Below are positions 52,904 to 61,730 of a DNA stretch of 64,000 nt, in pieces (position 1 is the first letter of the stretch; each line of letters opens with the position of its first letter). The notes under the pieces were generated by a model. The model did not search any database and was not told the origin of the DNA. It worked only from the letters and a program-made list of their open reading frames with translations. The translations under genes and the position numbers were made by a program. The stretch spans positions 1 through 64,000 of the forward strand of contig JAAFIF010000027.1 in the NCBI GenBank assembly GCA_013298625.1, given 5' to 3'. Source of the DNA: Myxococcales bacterium. Lineage in GTDB: Bacteria; Myxococcota_A; Polyangia; Polyangiales; Ga0077539.

Positions 52904-54112
52904 CTAGTCTGTCGGCTCTTGCGTCGGTTCGCGCTTCGTCGGCGCCCACGGGTGCTCGTCGCTGAGCGCGAGCGTGTCGCACTTGGGGCAGCGCGAAGCG
53001 ATCGTGACCCGCGCGCGGCAGTCACCGTTTGCGCAGCGGTAGAAGGGCCATCCTCGCGCGACCGTCCACGCCAGGGGCGGAAGCGCGAAGAGCGCAGCGC
53101 GCCACGGGCTCTCGAACGCCACGACGAGACCCGCGCAAAGCGCCGCCGTCACGCCTCCAGCGATCGCGGGCGACACGAGCTCTCGTGCGATCGTGACGTC
53201 CGCGCGCTCGGCGTCGGGCTCAGCAGCCTTCGCGGACGCGCTCGGGGCAGGCTCGTCTTCGATCACGGCGCCGTCGAACGCCACGAGGTCGTCTGCGGAC
53301 TCGACCGGCGGCCAGCTGCTTCGTGGCGGCAGACCCAAGCGATCGACGAGCGGCTCTTGTTGCGCGTCGAAGTACCGAAGCGCGGCGAGAAACGACTCGC
53401 GCTGCGTCGCTTCGAGCTGCGACGCGACGCGCTGGCGCTCGCGCTTGTTCCACCCCGCGACGACGCCGCGCGCGGCGAGCAAGAACGCGAGCGACTCGAA
53501 GCCGAGGTACCCGAGCCGCTCGTGTTGCCACTGGTGTCCCTGCGCGAGACCTCCAGCGGCGGCGCCGGACCGATAGCGATACGCGGCGTTCGTCGAGAGG
53601 ACGCCGGTCCCGAGAAACACCGTGGTCAAATCGGTGAGCTCTTCTTCTGCGTCGCGATTGGCGACCTCCAGCGCGTTCACGTGCCGGTACACATGCGCGA
53701 CCTCGTGCGCCATCGCCGCGACGAACGCGTCCCCCGAGGTGAGCCGCGCTCGATACACGCCGAAGAAGCATCGGTTGTCGTCGATGCCCGCGTACCACGC
53801 GACGGTCTCTTTTCCTGCGGGGGGCGCGAGGTATCTGTGGTTCTGCGCGCGATCGGGCTCGTCGACCACGTTGAGCGCGACGTCGAGCTCGTCGAGCCCC
53901 GCGTACCAGAGCAATCGACGCAGCAATCGAACGATCGACGCGTCGCTCGTCGGCCTCCATGGGTCAGGAAAGAACCGCGTGTCCGGCTCGATGAGCGGCC
54001 ACGACACCAGCGGCTCGACGCCCCTCTTCGCCACGAGATCCGCCAGCCGATCGAGGAGCCACTCGCGACGCTCGGCGGGCGGCAGCTGGGCGCGGTCCCT
54101 CGAATCCACCAT
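52904..54112 (-). CDS. HEXXH zinc metallopeptidase with C-terminal TM helices and zinc ribbon
   Basis: 402 residues. A soluble N-domain carries HEVAH (H136, E137, H140) followed by EEELTDLTTVFLG, a possible third ligand region, so this is a gluzincin-like peptidase. Two TM helices (about 312-350, VSPAIAGGVTAALCAGLVVA and RAALFALPPLAWTVARGW) and a C-terminal zinc ribbon (CANGDC...CPKC) end the protein. Its N-terminal topology predicts a cytosolic catalytic domain. The ATG giving MVDSRD is used; a longer frame is antisense noise over the divergent gene. Confidence 0.8.
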   Translation of the reverse strand: MVDSRDRAQLPPAERREWLLDRLADLVAKRGVEPLVSWPLIEPDTRFFPDPWRPTSDASIVRLLRRLLWYAGLDELDVALNVVDEPDRAQNHRYLAPPAGKETVAWYAGIDDNRCFFGVYRARLTSGDAFVAAMAHEVAHVYRHVNALEVANRDAEEELTDLTTVFLGTGVLSTNAAYRYRSGAAAGGLAQGHQWQHERLGYLGFESLAFLLAARGVVAGWNKRERQRVASQLEATQRESFLAALRYFDAQQEPLVDRLGLPPRSSWPPVESADDLVAFDGAVIEDEPAPSASAKAAEPDAERADVTIARELVSPAIAGGVTAALCAGLVVAFESPWRAALFALPPLAWTVARGWPFYRCANGDCRARVTIASRCPKCDTLALSDEHPWAPTKREPTQEPTD

Positions 54113-54189
54113 CGGCGAGAGCGTATCGCGTTCTCTCGACGCGGGCGTGGATGTGCGTCTCGTTCGAGCGCTGTACAGTACGCCCCTTC

Positions 54190-55083
54190 GTGGCTCAGTC
54201 CGCAGAACGCTCGTCGAGCGCACACGCAGGGGTCCGCATCGTCGAGTGCCACGTCGGCGCGTTGACCAAAGGCGACACGTGCTGCGCGTGCGCGGCGCGA
54301 GGCGCGCGCCCTGCGAAGCCAGCGCTCGCAGAGACGTATCATCGCGACTCTGCCCGCGCGACGGACTGGCCCGGTCGCATCGCGCTGTGCGCCGAGTGCT
54401 CTGCGACGCAGCACCGCGAAGAGCTGCGAGAGCGACGGCGTCGGTTGCTCGCGCTCGCAGGGGTGATGGCTGCGCTGGTGGCCGTGTTCGTCCCGCGAAC
54501 ACCACGGTTTTCGCTGGTGATCGTCGCGGTCGCAGCTGCGCAGATCGTCGCGTGGCTCGCGCACGAGCGATCGCGTCGAAGCGCGCGGCTCGCCGCGGTC
54601 GTCCTGTCGTGCGAAGGCGAAGAGATGCGCGTGCAGCTGGCGAATCGTGAAGCGCTGACGAGCGACGCTCCGCTTGTCCGAGGGGAGCACGGCGCGAGCT
54701 CGTCGACGCTCTTCGCGGCCTCGTCGCTCGCGACCATCGCGCTCGCGTACCCGCTCTGGGCGCTCGCCAACCCCGACGTGACGTTCGTCTCTCGCCTCGC
54801 GGAGACGGCGCGAGTGCTCGTCGACGGACGCGAGCTCGCGCGCGTGCAGCCGGTAGTGAGCACGCGAGCGCGCCTCGCGTTCGGCGAGCACCGACTGACG
54901 TTTGCGAGCGAGCCGGCGCTGCCACCGCTGGCGTTTCGCAACACGCTCGCGGGCGAGACGACCGTGCGACTCGCGCTCCCGGCGTGCGACGACCCAGACA
55001 CGGGCGAGACGCGGCCTCACACCGTGCGGTGGCGCAACGATCCGTCGCTCGGCTACCAGCTCGAGTGCGACTACACGCGCTGA
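54190..55083 (+). CDS. Zinc-ribbon, two-TM membrane protein of unknown function
   Basis: 297 residues from GTG 54190; an ATG at 54151 would add 13 residues. TACAGT 15 bases upstream of the GTG looks like a -10 box, favouring a short or leaderless transcript. A CCAC...CAEC ribbon (about 30-72), two close TM helices (about 86-125), then a second hydrophobic segment (SLATIALAYPLWALA) and a C-terminal beta-rich domain with CDDPDTG. Function unknown. It is divergent from the HEXXH peptidase and, like it, joins a zinc ribbon to TM helices. Confidence 0.65.
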   Translation: MAQSAERSSSAHAGVRIVECHVGALTKGDTCCACAARGARPAKPALAETYHRDSARATDWPGRIALCAECSATQHREELRERRRRLLALAGVMAALVAVFVPRTPRFSLVIVAVAAAQIVAWLAHERSRRSARLAAVVLSCEGEEMRVQLANREALTSDAPLVRGEHGASSSTLFAASSLATIALAYPLWALANPDVTFVSRLAETARVLVDGRELARVQPVVSTRARLAFGEHRLTFASEPALPPLAFRNTLAGETTVRLALPACDDPDTGETRPHTVRWRNDPSLGYQLECDYTR

Positions 55084-55218
55084 GCGTTCGCGTCGGCACC
55101 GCAGCGGCGCGACGCGCGAAGCGACGCTCGACAGAGACGTCATGCTCGTGGTGTGTCCCGCGTGAGCGCAGCTCGCGGGGTACCGCTCGCTCGCCGCACG
55201 ATCTGCAATCACACCCCC

Positions 55219-56139
55219 TCAGCCTTCGCGCTCGCCCGGCAGCGGAATGCGCTCGTGCTCGTCTCCAGGGACGAGCGGAAACCCGCGATTCACCCAGCGC
55301 TTCTTCGCCTCTTCGATGCGCTCGCGGGTCGAGGCGACGAAGTTCCACTCCATGAAGCGCGGGTGCCTGTCGTGCTGGCCGTCGAGGTAGTCTCCTCCCA
55401 CGAGCACGAGGTGCGCGCCCGCGGGGCCGGCCTTCACGGCGAGCGACGCTCCTTTGGCGCGGACGCCGAGCGCGCGCGTAGCGCACACGATTTCATCGAC
55501 GGACACTGCTCCGTCGACGACGAAGAACGCGACGTCTTGCACCGAGTCGGGCAGCGCGAGGCGCGCGTCGGGGGCGAGCTCGACGTCGACGAGCAGCGCG
55601 CGAGACGACACTTGCGCGGCAGAGCGCAGCCCGTACGCCTCGCCGAGCAACACACGAATTCGAGCGCCGTCTCGCTCGATCGTCTCGATCGACGCCGCGG
55701 TGCAGTGAACAAACGACGGCTCGCACTCCTCGTGGTCGAGCTCGAGCGCGACCCAGAGCTGCACGCCGTGGACGCGCCCGCCATTCGCGCGAAGCTCGTC
55801 TCCAGCGCGCTCGGAGTGCGTGATTCCATGACCGGCGATCATGAGGTTGACGGCGCCCGGTCGAATCGCCTGCGTGAACCCCAGGCTGTCTCGGTGGACG
55901 ATCTCTCCCTCGAACAAGTAGGTCACCGTCGCGAGCCCGATGTGGGGGTGCGGGCGCACGTCGAACCCGACGCCCGGCGCGATCACCGCCGGCCCCATGT
56001 GATCGAGGAACACCACGGGGCCCACCGCGCGGCACTTCGCCTGCGGGAGCGCTCTGGCCACAGAAAACCCGCCCAAATCGTGGGACGGAGCTTGAAAGAG
56101 GGCCTCGAGTCCTGCGGGCAACGTCGTCGTTTCAGACAT
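55219..56139 (-). CDS. Pirin family cupin protein
   Basis: 306 residues, the normal size. Metal-binding bicupin with HPHIGLATVTY and HGITHSER as the N-domain ligands, the hallmark of pirins; the C-domain is degenerate, as usual. Bacterial pirins can act as quercetinase-like dioxygenases or bind other proteins; function here unknown. The ATG giving MSETTT is used over a start 6 codons earlier. Confidence 0.92.
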   Translation of the reverse strand: MSETTTLPAGLEALFQAPSHDLGGFSVARALPQAKCRAVGPVVFLDHMGPAVIAPGVGFDVRPHPHIGLATVTYLFEGEIVHRDSLGFTQAIRPGAVNLMIAGHGITHSERAGDELRANGGRVHGVQLWVALELDHEECEPSFVHCTAASIETIERDGARIRVLLGEAYGLRSAAQVSSRALLVDVELAPDARLALPDSVQDVAFFVVDGAVSVDEIVCATRALGVRAKGASLAVKAGPAGAHLVLVGGDYLDGQHDRHPRFMEWNFVASTRERIEEAKKRWVNRGFPLVPGDEHERIPLPGEREG

Positions 56140-56174
56140 CGGGCGAGTGTATCGCACGAGCGCGCGCCGCTCGC

Positions 56175-57236
56175 TCAGCGCCAGGTCATCGACGAGTAGC
56201 TCTGGCGCGCGAGGATCGCGAGGACCTCGTCGCGGCTGCGCGGCTCGACTTCGCCCGTCGCGAACCGCTGCTCGAACGTGCCGTCGCCCGCTCGCGCGAT
56301 CAACCAGCGATCTTGGGAGGTCGGCCCGCCGCCGGCGATCGAGAGCGCGCCCGCTTCGATCTGCGCGAAGAGCTGCTCGGCCGTCATCGAGCGCCTGGCC
56401 ACGAGGGTTCGCGCGCTCGCGTGCTGCGCGGTGCTCAGCGGCTTCACCGGCGCGGGACGCTGATCGGAGAGCGTCGAGCGCGTGAGCATTTCTGCTCGCA
56501 AATACTCTGGTCGAAACACGGTGAAGCTCGTCGCGTCGTCCCCCGCGAACGCTGTGTTGTACAGCTGTCCGTCGACCTCCACGACCAACAGCCCGACGTG
56601 CACGGCCCAGCCGATCGCGCCATCGCGCATGTGCGCGCAGAGGGCGAGGTATCGCTGCTCGCCGCGCTCGAGGGCGTCGAGCAGCTCTGTCCCTGCGAGC
56701 TCGAGCTCGAGCTCACCGCCGGCGAAGAGCGCGGCTTCGACTGCGCTGCGCGCGTGCTCTTCGCTGATGGGCGTGTGGCGCACGATCGCGCCGGCTGCGT
56801 CGAGGACGACGTCCTTCCACCCCACGTCTGGGGAGTAGAACAAGCGCGTCGTCGCCTTCGGGTGCGCGGCGGTGCGCGTGCTGCGTCTGCGGTCTGCGCG
56901 CAGGGCGTCGAGCGTGCGCTCGCGGCGCTCGACGAACGCGCGGGCGAGGTCGCACAGCGCTGGGTCAGCGCTGGTGCGAGGGACGATGGACGAGTTGAAT
57001 ACGTGTGCGCCTGCGAGGCGAGGGAGCACCTCGCGCAGCGCGTCGGCTGCGTAGCGAGCGACGTGCTCGACGCGTCGCACGGTGGGGTCCCACACGATGA
57101 GCCACCCGTCACCGCGGTCGACGAGCAGCCAGCACTCGCGTGGGGCGCCGGGCTGATACCAGTGCGGCCGCAGCGCGATGGTGAGGTCGAAGAGCTGCTC
57201 GAGCACGGAGGCGATCGGGGTGGTTGCGTTGGTCAT
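56175..57236 (-). CDS. Unknown cytosolic protein, divergent from the LysR gene
   Basis: 353 residues, no signal or TM segments. It reads as a folded, mixed alpha/beta protein (CWLLVDRGDGWLIVWD, IGWAVHVGLLVVEVDGQLYN, GGGPTSQDRWLIARAGDGTFEQRF). I do not recognise it. Its start is 4 bp from an inverted repeat (57241-57270) whose mirror copy lies upstream of the divergent LysR gene, so it is the likely target of that regulator. Confidence 0.65.
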   Translation of the reverse strand: MTNATTPIASVLEQLFDLTIALRPHWYQPGAPRECWLLVDRGDGWLIVWDPTVRRVEHVARYAADALREVLPRLAGAHVFNSSIVPRTSADPALCDLARAFVERRERTLDALRADRRRSTRTAAHPKATTRLFYSPDVGWKDVVLDAAGAIVRHTPISEEHARSAVEAALFAGGELELELAGTELLDALERGEQRYLALCAHMRDGAIGWAVHVGLLVVEVDGQLYNTAFAGDDATSFTVFRPEYLRAEMLTRSTLSDQRPAPVKPLSTAQHASARTLVARRSMTAEQLFAQIEAGALSIAGGGPTSQDRWLIARAGDGTFEQRFATGEVEPRSRDEVLAILARQSYSSMTWR

Positions 57237-57240
57237 GGCG

Positions 57241-57405
57241 CTGCAGGGACGGTGTTCAATAGTTCACGAGACCGAGATAACCCGCCGAGAACACTCTACG
57301 CAGTCCCCCGCTGGTGCGCCCGTCCGCGCGCTCGTGAGCGCTCGAACGCTGTCGCCGACCGCTCGATGGGCCGAGTTCGTGAACGATTGAACACCGTCCC
57401 TGCTG
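57241..57405. promoter_or_regulatory. Pair of 30-bp inverted repeats in a divergent promoter
   Basis: The block at 57241-57270, read on the minus strand, and the block at 57376-57405, read on the plus strand, match at 27 of 30 positions, sharing GAACxATTGAACACCGTCCC. Each lies upstream of one of the two divergent genes. A partial third copy (ATTGAAC...GTCCC) is at about 57412-57430. GTTCA-N3-GTTCA direct halves lie within each block. These look like LysR-regulator sites. Confidence 0.6.
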
Positions 57406-57469
57406 CGGACGAATTGAACGGTATTGTCCCGGCGAATCGCGCGTTCGCTTCCGTGTTATCGACTGACGC

Positions 57470-58378
57470 GTGGACCTCGATGCGCTCCGTGCGTTTCTCG
57501 CCGTGGTCGAGTCGGGCTCGTTCGTCGCAGCCGCCGCGGTGCTGCGCTCTTCGCGCGCGTCGGTGCGTCGTCGCATCGACGAGCTCGAGGCCACCATCGG
57601 CGCCCCGCTGCTCGTGCGCAGCGAGCAAGGCGCCTCCGCCACCCGCGCAGGAGCGCTGCTCGCCGAACGCGGCCGAGAGATCCTCCGCGAAGCCTCCTCG
57701 GTCGTCGCCCTCGTCCGCGCTCGCTCTGCCTCCTCCGCCGGAACGCTCCGCGTCGCGCTCCCCGTCGGGCTGCCGCCCAAGATGCTCTCGCTCAGCTGGG
57801 CCGCCGTTCGCGCGGCGCAGCCCGAGCTCCGGCTCGATGTGCGCTTCGCAGAAGACCCCGTCGCGCTGCTGCTGCACGACATCGACGTGGCCGTGACGTT
57901 CGGCGACGTTCCCTCGGAGGGACCGTGGGTGACCAAAGTCATCACGCGCGTGCCCGAGCGCCTCGTCGCGAGCCCTGCCTACCTCGACGCCCGCACAACG
58001 CCGCAGTGCCTCGAAGACCTCGCCGAGCACGATCTGCTGCTCTGGTCCGGACCCGAGCGTCGCGGCCTGTCGCTCCCGCTGCGCGCGGGCGGATTGCACC
58101 CCGTGACGCCCATGCTCTGCGCGAGTGATCTGCACGCGCTGCGCGTGGCGGCGAGCGATGGGTTAGGGCTCTTGTACGCGATCGACGGAGGACTGCCGGA
58201 CGAGGTCGCCGCGGGCGCAGAGCTCGTCCCCGTGCTCGACGACGTGGTCGGCGCCGAGCGCGCCCTGCGGGTGGTCATGCCTGCAGGGCTCAACGAGATT
58301 CCTCGCATTCTGGCTGCGTTGGATCTCCTTCGCGAGCTCTCTCATCCCGTGATGCCACCGCCCGTCCGCGGTCGCTGA
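57470..58378 (+). CDS. LysR-type transcriptional regulator
   Basis: 302 residues from GTG. N-terminal winged helix (LDALRAFLAVVESGSFVAAA, RSSRASVRRRIDELEATIGAPLLVRS) followed by the alpha/beta effector domain (TLRVALPVGLPPKM, VAVTFGDVPSEG). LysR proteins usually control a divergent gene and themselves; here the divergent gene is the unknown one at 56175-57236, and the intergenic region holds matching inverted repeats. Effector unknown. Confidence 0.92.
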   Translation: MDLDALRAFLAVVESGSFVAAAAVLRSSRASVRRRIDELEATIGAPLLVRSEQGASATRAGALLAERGREILREASSVVALVRARSASSAGTLRVALPVGLPPKMLSLSWAAVRAAQPELRLDVRFAEDPVALLLHDIDVAVTFGDVPSEGPWVTKVITRVPERLVASPAYLDARTTPQCLEDLAEHDLLLWSGPERRGLSLPLRAGGLHPVTPMLCASDLHALRVAASDGLGLLYAIDGGLPDEVAAGAELVPVLDDVVGAERALRVVMPAGLNEIPRILAALDLLRELSHPVMPPPVRGR

Positions 58379-58415
58379 ACAAAGATCGGCCACCTGCTGG
58401 CCGTCGCCGAGCGTT

Positions 58416-59363
58416 GTGCGGCTCGATGCTGGGCAGGCACCCTCGCGCTGGATGTTGCAGCAGCTCGCGCTCAATCGACACGCGCTCGCCTCGATCGAAC
58501 CTGCCGCGAACGCCGACGCGTGGTCGACGATGGAAGAGCTCGACCGCGAAGCCGAGCGCCTCGTCGCTGCGCTGCGCGCGAGGCGGTCCTCGCTCGCGCG
58601 CTCGCCGTGGGAGCGCCTCAGCTGTTGGCTCGACGAGCGCGTTCGCACCGACGAGCTCGAATCGCTCGATCGGCCCGAGCATCCCGAGAGCGCGAAGCTG
58701 CATCAAGTGCGGCTCTTGCACGTGCAGAACCTCGTGTTGCGCTCGTATCCGCGCTATCGCCGCGCGCTCGAGCCGATTGTTGCCGAGGCCCGCGCGCTGC
58801 GCGGCGGGGACACCGTGCGCGTGCTCGAGATCGCCTCGGGGGACGGAAACATGGCCATCGCGATCGCCGACGAAGCCTCGCGGCTCGGGCTGCCGATGGA
58901 GGTGACCGGGTCCGACGTTGTTCCGGCGTACGTCGCGCGCGCCAACGAGCGAGCGCGGTCGCGCGGGTCGCGTGCGCGCTTTCGAGTGATCGACGCGTTC
59001 GCGCTCGACGCGATCGCGCCGGGCGAGCACGACGTGGTCTTCATGGCCCAAAGCGCGCACCATTTCTCGCCCGGAAAGCTCGCGGTCCTCATCGCCCAAG
59101 CCGAGCGCGCCGGCGCTACGCACGCGGTGATCATCGACGGCTACCGCAGCGCGCGGATCCTGTTCGCGCTGCCCTTGCTCGCGAGCCTCTCGATGGACCG
59201 TCACTTCACGCGCGACGCGCTGCTCAGCACGCGGCGCTTCTACTCCGAGCCCGAGCTCGCGCTGCTCGCGCGCACCGCAGCGCCGACGGCGACGGTGACG
59301 ATCCGCACCGAGCAGCCGCTGACGACCGTGCTGACGATCGCGTTCGCCAACAAGAGGCCATAG
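58416..59363 (+). CDS. Class I SAM-dependent methyltransferase
   Basis: 315 residues from GTG 58416, or 303 from ATG 58452; neither has a clear ribosome site. Helical N-terminal part (1-105), then a Rossmann domain with motif I VLEIASGDGNMAIAIA, TGSDVVPAY, FRVIDAF and HDVVFMAQSAHHFSP. Substrate unknown. The next gene starts right after its stop codon, so they are co-translated. Confidence 0.8.
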   Translation: MRLDAGQAPSRWMLQQLALNRHALASIEPAANADAWSTMEELDREAERLVAALRARRSSLARSPWERLSCWLDERVRTDELESLDRPEHPESAKLHQVRLLHVQNLVLRSYPRYRRALEPIVAEARALRGGDTVRVLEIASGDGNMAIAIADEASRLGLPMEVTGSDVVPAYVARANERARSRGSRARFRVIDAFALDAIAPGEHDVVFMAQSAHHFSPGKLAVLIAQAERAGATHAVIIDGYRSARILFALPLLASLSMDRHFTRDALLSTRRFYSEPELALLARTAAPTATVTIRTEQPLTTVLTIAFANKRP

Positions 59364-59882
59364 ATGAGCAAGACGTTCGATCTCGCGCCGGGCTGTACGG
59401 CCTACGTCGAAGAGGCCACCGCGCACCACTGGGTCGCCACCTGCGGGACGCTGGTGATCTTGCTGCTGCACGAGGGGTCGTACGCGGACCCGCAGCACGT
59501 TCGCGCAGGCGAGCGGGCGATCGCGCGGTTGGTGCGTCGGGGGGCTGCGGCGGTGCAGATGCTGGTGATCTTTCCTTCGACGTTGTCCAAGCCGCCTTCG
59601 GCGGAGGTGCGTCGCGCGATCGTCGAGGCCGCGAGCGCCAAGAGCAAGATCGACCGCGCGGCCGGCGTCGTGCTCGGCACCGGATTCATGTCCGCGATTC
59701 ACCGCGGCGCCGTCACGGGGATCCTCGCGCTCGTCGGCGCGCCCGGGATCGTGCGCGTCGTCTCGTCGGTGACCGAAGGGCTCGAGCACATCTATGGCCG
59801 CCACGCTTCGACGCTCGCGCCGCTCGCGCGCCTCTGCGACGAGCGCGTCGCTGAGGGGGCTCGCGCAGCGACCCTCGGGTGA
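59364..59882 (+). CDS. Conserved hypothetical protein, possibly STAS-like
   Basis: 172 residues. No signal peptide; mixed alpha/beta, with AAVQMLVIFPSTLSKPPSAEVRRAI recalling the small STAS-like proteins of myxobacteria. Directly abuts the methyltransferase stop codon, so the two form a coupled pair. Function unknown. Confidence 0.6.
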   Translation: MSKTFDLAPGCTAYVEEATAHHWVATCGTLVILLLHEGSYADPQHVRAGERAIARLVRRGAAAVQMLVIFPSTLSKPPSAEVRRAIVEAASAKSKIDRAAGVVLGTGFMSAIHRGAVTGILALVGAPGIVRVVSSVTEGLEHIYGRHASTLAPLARLCDERVAEGARAATLG

Positions 59883-59924
59883 CGGCCGCGCCGTGCACCG
59901 AACGGGCTGCGGCGACGCGAACTG

Positions 59925-59991
59925 CGCTGCGCAACGCCGGGGAGCGCGCTGCGCAACTTGCGCGGCGACCGGACGAGTGCGCTGCGCAACG
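59925..59991 (+). repeat. Three GCGCTGCGCAAC direct repeats at 22- and 33-bp spacing
   Basis: Copies start at 59925, 59947 and 59980, all identical over 12 bp. The spacings, 22 and 33 bp, are both multiples of 11, so the copies fall on the same face of the DNA helix. They lie 110-180 bp upstream of the kinase start at 60102, where activator or repressor sites are expected. Confidence 0.55.
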
Positions 59992-60101
59992 CGCGATCCG
60001 CTGCTGTGGTGACCAGCGTTTCGCAGGGACACCTGCGGCGCTGCGCGCTCCGTCGTTGGCATCAATTGTGAGTCGTGCGAAGTTTGGAAAGGTGTTGACC
60101 G

Positions 60102-61670
60102 TTGCCCATCCTGACGACCGCTGAGCGCATCGGAACGGTTCTCGCGCAGAAGTATCGGCTCACGCGCGTGCTCGGCGAGGGCGGGATGGGCGTCGTGTTC
60201 GAAGGGCGGCACGAGTTCACGCGTCGCCGCGTCGCGGTGAAGCTCCTGCACCCGCACCTGTCGCAGAACGAAGCGATCGTTCAGCGCTTCTTGCGAGAGG
60301 CCCGCGCCGCCGCGGCGCTCAAGCACAAGAACGTCGTCGACGTGCTCGACATGGGCACCGAGGCCGACGGCGCTGTGTACCTCGTGCTCGAGTTTCTCGC
60401 GGGTGAGGCCTTCAGCGCGCGGCTCGAGCGCGAGCAGAAGCTCAGCCCCGAAGCGTGCGCAGAGCTCTTGCTGCCCATCATGAACGCCCTGCGCGTCGCG
60501 CACTCGCGCGGGATCATTCACCGCGACATCAAGCCCGAAAACGTCTTTCTCTGCCGCGAAGAAGAGAGCGGCGAGCTCGTCCCGAAGCTGCTCGATTTCG
60601 GCATCGCCAAGCTCGACGACGGCGGGATGCGCGCCACGAGCACAGGCCAGGCGATCGGGACGCCCGCGTACATGGCCCCCGAACAAGCGACGAACGCTTC
60701 AGACGCCGACGCGCGCGCGGACATCTGGTCGCTCGGCGTCATGTGGTTCGAGGCGCTCAGCGGACGGCTGCCCTACAGCGCAGACAGCCCCATGCAAATG
60801 CTCGGGCATTTGCTCTCGCGAGACCCGCTCAAGCTCAGCGACATCGCTGCGGACGTCCCGCTGCAGCTCGCGCGGGTGGTCGAGCGAGCGCTGCAGCGCG
60901 ATCGAGAGAAGCGCTGGGCCACGGTCGAGCAGTTCATCGAGGCGCTGCGGCAGTGCTTTCCCGAGGGGGCGCTCGCGCCGCCCGCAGAGTCCACGGGGCA
61001 GTTTCGCGCGATCCCGCGCAGCGAGACGATCATCGAGCCTGCGGCGCCGCGAGAGAGCGCTCCGAGCGACGCAGCTCGCGACGAGCGCGCCATGATGGCC
61101 ACCCTCGACGCTGGCTCCGATCGCTCCGCAGACGGACCGCGAGAGCAACCCACGCTCGACGCGCGCCCAGCAGCCCGCAGCGCGCCACAAGAGCCCGCGT
61201 CAACGCCGGCCCGCGTGCACGAGACGCTCGCCGGCGTCGAGCAGCCGCGCAGGCGCAGTCGGCCCGCGTGGCTCGTCGGAGCCTCGGCGTTGGGGCTCGC
61301 CGCTGTCGTCGGCCTCGTGGCCGTCGGAAGCGCGCGCCGCGCCCCTGCCGCGCAGCCACAGCGCACGCCCGAAGCTCTATCGAGCGCCGCGCTGCCCAAC
61401 GCTCGGCCAACGCCGCCGAGCAACACCGCCGCGCACATCGAGCCGCCGCCGAGCGTGGCAGACTCGGGCGTCGCCGCCGTTGTGGTGCCGCCGAACACCG
61501 CTCCCACGACCCGCGCGCGTGTGCAGAGCAACACTGCTTCGACGCGAGTCACCGCGACTCGACCCGAGCGCACGACGAGCGCGACCAGCGCCTCTGGCGG
61601 CAGCACCGCGACCACCGCGACCGCCGCCACCAGCGCGCAGGGCGGTCGTGTGCGCGTGATGGGTTGGTGA
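60102..61670 (+). CDS. Single-TM Ser/Thr protein kinase
   Basis: 522 residues from TTG, with GGAAAGG about 10 bases upstream. Kinase domain 18-285: VLGEGGMGVVF, K47 in VAVK, HRDIKPEN with D142, DFGIAK with D165 and GTPAYMAPEQ. A Glu/Ala/Pro juxtamembrane linker, one TM (about 389-411) and an extracytoplasmic Thr/Ser/Ala-rich tail with no visible fold, which may be a spacer rather than a sensor. This is the PknB-like layout without PASTA repeats. Confidence 0.93.
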   Translation: MPILTTAERIGTVLAQKYRLTRVLGEGGMGVVFEGRHEFTRRRVAVKLLHPHLSQNEAIVQRFLREARAAAALKHKNVVDVLDMGTEADGAVYLVLEFLAGEAFSARLEREQKLSPEACAELLLPIMNALRVAHSRGIIHRDIKPENVFLCREEESGELVPKLLDFGIAKLDDGGMRATSTGQAIGTPAYMAPEQATNASDADARADIWSLGVMWFEALSGRLPYSADSPMQMLGHLLSRDPLKLSDIAADVPLQLARVVERALQRDREKRWATVEQFIEALRQCFPEGALAPPAESTGQFRAIPRSETIIEPAAPRESAPSDAARDERAMMATLDAGSDRSADGPREQPTLDARPAARSAPQEPASTPARVHETLAGVEQPRRRSRPAWLVGASALGLAAVVGLVAVGSARRAPAAQPQRTPEALSSAALPNARPTPPSNTAAHIEPPPSVADSGVAAVVVPPNTAPTTRARVQSNTASTRVTATRPERTTSATSASGGSTATTATAATSAQGGRVRVMGW

Positions 61671-61696
61671 TCCTCGATCGTCGGCACGCGGATTGA

Positions 61697-61730
61697 AGAC
61701 AAACGGCCAACACCTGTGCGACGTTTGTCT
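61697..61730 (+). other. Hairpin enclosing the start codon of the FG-GAP lipoprotein gene
   Basis: AGACAAACG and CGTTTGTCT form a perfect 9-bp stem around a 16-base loop that contains the GTG start (61716-61718). It could be the terminator of the kinase gene (no T run follows) or could limit ribosome access to the next gene. Confidence 0.4.
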
